A stretch of DNA of 49,260 bases. It comes from Brachionus koreanus. Its lineage: Eukaryota > Rotifera > Eurotatoria > Ploima > Brachionidae. A model generated the notes under the pieces. That model saw only the letters and a program-made list of their open reading frames with translations, was not told the DNA's origin and made no database searches. The translations under genes were made by a program, and so were the position numbers. The DNA is taken from positions 284,776-334,035 of the forward strand of contig PJRA01000011.1 of the NCBI GenBank assembly GCA_016987375.1, read 5' to 3'. Shown here one piece after another: positions 43,153 to 49,260 of the stretch (its first letter is position 1; each line of letters opens with the position of its first letter).

Positions 43153-44759
43153 AATTTTTTGTTTGTAAATTTTTTAAATATGCCATTTTTTTATAATATA
43201 AATTTTTATTTCATTTTTTTCTATTAATTTAATTTACTCGAAAAAGTAATAAATTTTTTACTTATTGTCATTTAATTAGTTTTTTAATGATAATGAAAAT
43301 TAATATTATCTTTTAAATTGAAAATCTTTTTCAAGTTAAATTAAAGTGATCAAAATTTTCCATAATAGACAAAAAATGTTGGAGAACAACTGAAAGGGAC
43401 ATTAGAATCAAAGTATTTAGAGTAACGAGTTCAACTTTTATCTAAAAAAAAGCTGTACCGGAGAGCAAGAAACGATTTGCATGATGCTAATTTATGTGGC
43501 TAGAGCACGCATTTTGGTCACCGCAAGGGAAAAGGAATACAGAAAAACAAAATATGACTTTTAAAAAAAATTGAGATATATTGATAAAAACTGAAAAGAT
43601 AAAATTTAAAAATTGATTAGATTGTTAGAGTTATTGTGCTCCACGTAAGGTTAAAGTTAAGAGAAAAAATAAGTAAAAATATTTCTATGTAAACGATTTT
43701 TCAGACCGATAATTATTATGATATAATTATCTATGATGAGAATTGGATTAATCTATTTTCCAAATTATGATAACAAGAATCAATGATTGGACCCATCTCA
43801 ACCAGCTCAGTATGTCGTGAACTGAGGACGCTTTGATAAAAATGCAAAACAATTAGAACGACTGTATGCTTCACTTCAAGAAAAATATTCTTCTTTGGTC
43901 AAGCTAGGTTTGTTTGTTCAAAATAACGATAGACCTCATACATCTAGAAGTACAATGGTAAAATAGCTACAAATTGGATCAAAGAGACCACAATTTCCTC
44001 AAAGTTCAAATGAAAAATAGATTTTAATTGAAAAAATTTTAACTAAATATTAAAAATGCTTTAATTATTAAATTTTTTAAAAAATTTTTACATTGGAAAA
44101 AAATTAAACTAATTTAAAATAAATGAAAAACACAGAAGACAAAAGTTTTTTTATTGTAATAATCAGATGCGGGAAATATTATTTAGAGTAGTTCTTTTAG
44201 TTGAGTTGTTTTTCAAGTAATTTAAAAATTTTTCTTAAATTTTTTATCTTAAACCCACCCTTTTAGTATTCAATCTTAATTATCTAATATTAAATTTCAT
44301 GTAAATTTTCATTTGTTGGCAATAGCTAAATATTCATTTAATAATTAATTGAAAATGAAATATAATTTTTTAATCTATAAAAAGAAAAAACGTTTAAGAC
44401 TTTAAATTATTAAATTAATTTGACTATAATTTTTGCAATCTAAGTGATTTGAATTTAAAAGTTAAGGTCAAAATTTTTCTAACAGTTTATCTAAAACAAT
44501 AATATTAATAAAAGAACTTTTATATCAATAAATTAAAATGACTTAATTAAATGTTATATAATTGTTTTGCGTTATTTTGATTTAAATGGTGAATGGTGAA
44601 GCTAGCAAAATTAATTAAAGATAATTTTTTTTCACTAAAGTGAATTAAAGCAGGTTATCTTAAGTTTCTAACTTTAAATTTGATACAGATATTAATCAGT
44701 GATACCGATTCTAAATATATAAATAGTTAAATTTTTATTCTTGAGAAAAAAAACTAAAA
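43153..44759. other. Intergenic region with Tc1/mariner relics
   Basis: About 1.6 kb between the formin and the SLC6 gene. The interval 43370-44010 holds decayed Tc1/mariner transposase pieces. The last 700 bases are AT-rich, with no recognised promoter element beyond general A/T richness. Confidence 0.5.
43375..44010 (+). mobile_element. Degenerate Tc1/mariner relic (mariner copy B, plus possible Tc1 N-terminal piece)
   Basis: At 43700-44000, frames read DNKNQ, LDPSQPAQYVV, then LYASLQEKYSSLVKLGLFVQ and NNDRPHTSRSTMVK. This follows the mariner order from the DExW/WVDP block to the second catalytic Asp motif (HDNARPHT, here NNDRPHT, i.e. altered). The DPSQPAQ block matches copy A near 1.77 kb at both protein and DNA level. 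Upstream (43390-43560) RTTERDIRIKVFRVT and KLYRRARNDLHDANLCG resemble the helix-turn-helix region of Tc1-type transposases, so this may be a second element or the diverged N-terminus. Stops and frame changes abound; it is dead. Confidence 0.65.
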
Positions 44760-46622
44760 ATGGAGACTAATTCGCATAGCCATCATCACCATCATCATTT
44801 GCATATTCCATTTGTGCATCATCATCATCATCACAACCATGTTCATTGGGACAATCCAATAGAGTTTTTAATGACATGTATCGGTTTTGCTGTTGGACTA
44901 GGAAATGTTTGGCGATTTCCTTTTCTTTGTTTTCAAAATGGAGGAAGTAATTTAAAAAATTACTAATAAAATTTAATTAATTATTTTAAATAAATAAAAG
45001 GTGCATTCGTAATTGCTTTTGTTATAATGTTGTTCTTAATTGGCTTGCCAATTTTTTTTCTTGAGCTAACAATTTCTCAATATTCAAAATGTGGACCACT
45101 CAAAGTTTGGAAAATAGCGCCTCTTTTTCGTGGTCTAGGCATGACTTCAGTAATGTTAACTATCTTTGTTTGTCTCTATTACAACGTTATAATATGTTAT
45201 TGTCTCATCTATTTGATAAGTTCATTTATGCCTAAACTTCCATGGATATCTTGCGATAATTGGTGGAACAACGAAGCATGCTTCATGTCAAATGAAAATA
45301 TGACTATTGTAGCCATTGGTTTAGACTCGCCATCTAAACAATTTTTCTATAAATTTGTGCTAGAAATGTCGGATGGTATTGAGCATCCAATTGGAATGAA
45401 TTGGAAATTAGTTTGTAGTTTATTTGTTTGCTGGATGTTAGCATTTTTGAGTTTGTATAAGGGAATCCAGTCTTTGGGCAAAGTTTCCTATATAACAGCC
45501 ATATTTCCATATGTAATGCTTTTTGCTTTGATAATTAGAGGGGTTACCTTACCTGGTTCAATGAAAGGAATTATTTATTATATAGCAAGTGTTGATTTTT
45601 CCAAGCTGTTTAGACTCAAAACTTGGATAGACGCTGCATCACAGGTCTATTTTTGTTTAAGTATAGCTCAGGGAGGTCTAATTACACTCGGAAAACATAA
45701 CCGATTTAATTACAATCATCAACGAACAAGTATTTTTGTTGTCGTGCTAGATGGTGCAACAGGATTGATAGCTGGACTAGCGGTATTTTCAGTACTTGGC
45801 TTTATGTCTGAAAAAACTGGAGTAGAAATAAGTGATTTGGCAGTTGGTGGTCCAGGTTTGTCTTTTATTGTTTATCCAGAAGCATTATCCTTGATGCCAT
45901 TTCCATGGATTTGGTGTATATTTTTTTTTCTGATGATGATTACAATCGGCTTTGGTTCTCTGCTTTCTCTAGCTGAATGTGTTTTGGATTCTTTTATTCT
46001 AATTTTCAAAATTAAAAAAAAAATCAATAAAACTAAATTCCGCTTTTGTGCATGTATTCTTTTCTTTCTAGTTGGATGTTCTATGACAACAAAAGGTGGA
46101 TACTATCTTTTAAATCTAATTGAATCATATACAGCTGTTTTGCCAATTATAATATGTGCAACTCTACAAGCAATAGCTTTGTGTTGGTGCTACGGAACTA
46201 AACGATTAAATGAAGATATTAAACTTATGCTTAATATTGAATTAAATTTCTTTTGGAGGATTTGTTTTAAATTTTTCACTCCTGTTTTAGCAATCATCAT
46301 TGCTATTATAACTATCTCATCGAATTCTGAGGTTGTTCTTGGTGACTATAAGTATCCATTTTGGGCCCACTGGATCGGATGGGGCATAATTTCCATTAAT
46401 TTATCTCCAATTGTAAAATTTGCATGTACCGAAATTTACAAAAGCAAAATTTTGCAAGAATTGTATAAATTAACTCAGCCAAGAGATGACTGGAAACCTA
46501 TCTATGACGCTAAAAAGCCAGATAATTCAATCAGAACGTCCGTGGAAGCACCCATTAATGAAAATCAAGAGAAACACGGAGAAAAAATAAACACTGGTTT
46601 TGAGTTAAATGAAAAATTTTAA
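44760..46622 (+). CDS. SLC6 sodium-coupled transporter, nutrient amino-acid transporter-like, His-rich N-terminus
   Basis: Twelve-helix plasma-membrane symporter of the neurotransmitter/amino-acid transporter family. Exons 44760-44946 and 45001-46622 (54-bp intron, phase 1) give 602 aa. TM1 carries the signature [16 protein letters not shown] with Gly where monoamine carriers have Asp, so an amino-acid or osmolyte substrate is expected. An extracellular loop with two Cys ([12 protein letters not shown]) and an N-glycosylation site (NMT) lies between TM3 and TM4. [17 protein letters not shown] and [19 protein letters not shown] resemble invertebrate nutrient amino-acid transporters (GxGLAFISYPDAI, LGIGSAVAL). 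TM6 reads [20 protein letters not shown], unusual compared with the common FFSLGxGFG. The Cl-site positions of SERT-like members are partly replaced (Ser to Cys, Asn to Asp, Ser to Gly). The first 30 residues hold two six-His clusters among others, an unusual cytosolic metal-binding-like segment. Exact substrate unknown. Confidence 0.88.
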
Positions 46623-48537
46623 CTTTAATTATTTTGTTTGTCTAAAATAGTATGAATTTTAAAAATAAAATGAAATATTTAAAAAAACGTCCTAATTTTT
46701 TGAAAAAGTAATTGAACCTAAAACAAGGATTCGGACCAAAAATAATTTATAATTTAAAAAAATATTTAATAGTTTAAACTTTGTTTCGTCTCGCGCTTAA
46801 CAAATGTTCTCTTTGGACTAATAATTTTTTTTAGATTTTCAAAACAATCTTTTTCAAAAATGTGTTCATTTTTTAAAAAATCAAATGCATCCATAAAAAA
46901 CATCCTCTGGCATTATAACAAACACTTCTTTTATTTTATGAGTGTACACTTCTTGTATTTTTTTTTTATCCGGATCCGTGATTTAGCGACAATCGAATAA
47001 TTTTCCTTATGTTCAAATTTACTAAAAGGATATGCATTTTTCAAGAAAAGCTAATTGACAACAATTTATGCACAATTTCTACCTTTTGAAATTGTCTTAC
47101 TAAAATTTAATATTTATCAGGATCTCTTGTTATATATTTTTTTTAATTTTTTACATCTTTGCAATTGAAATTTTATTAAATATTAGAAATTTTTAAATTT
47201 GATTTTTTAAAGGATATATTTAATTTGAATCTAAAAAATACATTTAACTGATAAATCTGAAAAATAAATCTAACAAAAAGTGTAACGAAAATTTTTTTAG
47301 ATAAATTTGTTTAAATCATATCTTTTTTTTTTATGAGACACTGAAAAATATGATAATATAGATAATTTTTCAAAATTTGGAAAAAAAATGATTTTAATAG
47401 AAAAAAAAAGATATGATTTTAACAAATTAATCTAAAAAAAATTTTTCTTAGACTTAAAAATTTTTTGAATAAGGAAAAACACATCATTGGTAATTTAATG
47501 TAAGAAATTCAAAACTTCCGTGCTTTCTATATTTTCCAATTTCTGACTTTAAATTCGAAATATACGACGATTAAACAAATATGTATTTCGAACATAATAT
47601 CATGAAAATAAATCATTCAAAAATAGGAAATTTTATAATTTTATTTAAAAAGAATAAATAAATAAATTATAAAGGTAAAATTTCAAAATTAACTCGGAAC
47701 CTAATTTGGAACAGATTTGTTTCAAATTTTGTCTAGTTTTTTTACGGAAAAAAAAGTAGCAGAAAGTAACCCCTGGTACGATATTCGATTTAAATGGAAA
47801 AAAATGCATTTTTTTGTTATTTTTAAGTTACAAGAATCAGTAGGCCTTCTTTCTTTCATGTTCTTTCAGAAATAGTTTCACTTGCCTCAATTTATATTTA
47901 TGTCCTATTAGATAGATTCTTAGTCTCAAAGACCAACAGCTTGTTTTTTTGTCGACTATTTTTCAATCAATTTTTTTTTTATTCACTCAAGAAAAATCGA
48001 ATTTTAAGTCAAAATTTAGAATTTAAAATTTAGACAGCGCTGAAGTTTCGAATTTCCTACACTTTACATTTTTGGTCTCTGAATTTCTCTTATTCCCTTT
48101 TCAAGGATCCTTTCGAGTATTTTGCTTTTTTTTTCCAATTATCATCTTATCAAAGAATTTTTTATCAATAATAACTGAACTCGTATTTTACCTTGAATAT
48201 TTCTAAGCTTTTTTTCTCAATGCAAAGCTAATTTGTTCTAAAATTCATTTCGGAAGTTTTTTAGCTGCTTTAAAAAAAATTAGTAAAATAGTATAAATAT
48301 ATCAAAATTGATTTAAAGTAAAATTTAAATAAACAACTACTTGATATCTTTAAACATTTAAATAGCATACATTTTATTTTATGCTAATATTGATAAATAT
48401 TTTCCGGTTTTTCAGAAATTTTATACCAAGAAATTTAAAATTCAAATATTCTGATGAAATGATATCTTTAAATGTTTAAAAAATTGTAATACTAAATATA
48501 AATTCAGTAATTATTTTTGCTATTTTCGTAGTTAAAA
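46623..48537. other. AT-rich intergenic region with a foldback repeat
   Basis: About 1.9 kb between the SLC6 gene and the last gene. A strong inverted repeat lies at 47286-47449. A direct repeat of about 20 bases (GATATCTTTAAA.. at about 48342 and 48460) occurs near the right end. No gene is supported. Confidence 0.5.
47286..47449. repeat. Near-perfect foldback (inverted) repeat
   Basis: The left arm (about 47286-47332) and right arm (about 47401-47449) are reverse complements over about 47 bases with few mismatches. Shared core blocks are AAATTTTTTTAGAT, AATTTGTT and AAATCATATCTTTTTTTTT. The loop is about 68 bases. Coding potential is absent; it is MITE-like or a decayed palindromic element. 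Confidence 0.65.
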
Positions 48538-49260
48538 ATGATTTTGAAAATATTAATAGCAATATTATTAATTAGATACAGTAGATCATCAACCTTTGAA
48601 ATATTAAGCAAGGATATTCAATCTGAAGAAAATTTGATTGAAAAATTTAAGTCATTTAGCCGTATTCAGTGTTTTTTAAAATGCTTGAAAATAAATCACT
48701 GTCGGTTTTTAAAGCACTACAAAAACCAATGCTATCTTTATTCTCCTTATGGTCAATTAACATTTCTAGACTCCCATTCAATTAAAACATATCATAAATT
48801 AAAGTTTATGAGGTAATTTTAATTAACCCTATCTTTATTTATTCAATTATTAATTAAGTCTAAATGGTTTGATTGTTCATTGGATTTTTTCTGAATCTCA
48901 TTTACAAGATTTAATTAACAACTTCAATTTAGAGCCTTTAAATACATTTTTTGTACCAGACAGAAATAATAAAGCCAAATCTGCAATTCAATTTAATCTC
49001 GGACATTTGAAAGTTCCAACAGCGGGCTATTACTTTTTTTCTACGTTTTCTTGTCTAGTTTGGTTTAAAATAGAAACTTGGACCCCAAAATTGATGCTTT
49101 TTGAATTTGGCAATGGAATGGAAGGTGATTACGTTAAATTTGGATTAACTGGACCAGTAAATTCAAAGTCATTTTTATCTATTTCAGCAAATCAATTGAA
49201 TGATAGAGCTGTATTATTATTGCCTAATGATCTTTTAATAGGAGTTTGGCATCATTTGGC
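48538..49260 (+). CDS. Secreted PAN/apple plus LamG-like (concanavalin-type) protein, 5' part
   Basis: Two exons are visible, 48538-48812 and 48859 to the window edge, joined in phase 2 across a 46-bp intron. The gene continues beyond the window. Exon 1 gives a signal peptide (MILKILIAILLIRYSRSS) and a short PAN/apple-like module with FSRIQCFLKCLKINHCRF and NQCYLYS (four Cys in the usual C-C-C-C-LY spacing). Exon 2 continues SLNGLIVHWIFSESHLQDLI, then a stretch with PDRNNKAKSAIQFNLGHLKV and LVWFKIETWTPKLMLFEFGN. This resembles LamG_3/concanavalin A-like lectin domains (NGLxAYWxF, DRxGxxNSAxxFNxGYLxVP, FDFGNG) that occur in secreted invertebrate proteins. A carbohydrate- or matrix-binding extracellular protein is likely. 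The specific partner is unknown. Confidence 0.75.

Overview
This is an AT-rich eukaryotic window (very roughly three quarters A+T) from a small-genome animal. Eight genes with clear animal homologues can be read, most of them by joining exons across GT-AG introns. Many introns are only 45-60 bp, in keeping with a compact invertebrate genome. The gene set, the tiny introns and the PAN plus LamG-like secreted protein at the right edge suggest a monogonont rotifer of the Brachionus type. That assignment is inference from style and recalled protein families, not from a search.

Left third (1-15.9 kb): two nuclear genome-maintenance genes lie head to head. The cohesin loader NIPBL/Scc2 occupies 672-10585 on the minus strand in three exons that join in phase to 1824 codons. 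The nucleotide-excision-repair damage sensor XPC/Rad4 occupies 11747-15875 on the plus strand in two exons (903 codons). NIPBL intron 1 holds a ~758-bp non-autonomous DNA transposon with inverted repeats and a decayed LINE reverse transcriptase. Intron 2 holds a decayed mariner transposase.

Middle (17.7-30 kb): mostly secreted or surface proteins. They are a 26/29-kDa-type digestive cysteine proteinase (three exons, catalytic Cys/His/Asn intact), a GH16 beta-1,3-glucanase with an intact active site and a TATA box, a Ser/Thr-rich single-pass membrane protein (minus strand) and a small Ly6-like cysteine-rich protein. The protease and glucanase fit digestion of algal or microbial food. Between them lie LINE relics and a ~390-bp unclassified repeat present twice in opposite orientations.

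Right (29-49.3 kb): a transposon graveyard (MULE, LINE and pogo-like scraps, plus a 128-base assembly gap), then the La RNA-binding protein in one exon. Next comes a formin of the Cappuccino/FMN type reconstructed from eight exons (1065 codons), with a coiled coil, a tandemly duplicated FH1 and an FH2. It is followed by a Tc1/mariner relic, an SLC6 amino-acid-transporter-like gene with a striking His-rich N-terminus, and the start of a secreted PAN plus LamG-like gene cut by the window edge.

I found no operon, CRISPR array, rRNA or convincing tRNA. No single new multi-gene system is evident. The most unusual items are the SLC6 protein (His clusters and altered ion-site residues), the repeat families and foldback elements, and splice acceptors just upstream of start codons that may mark trans-splicing.
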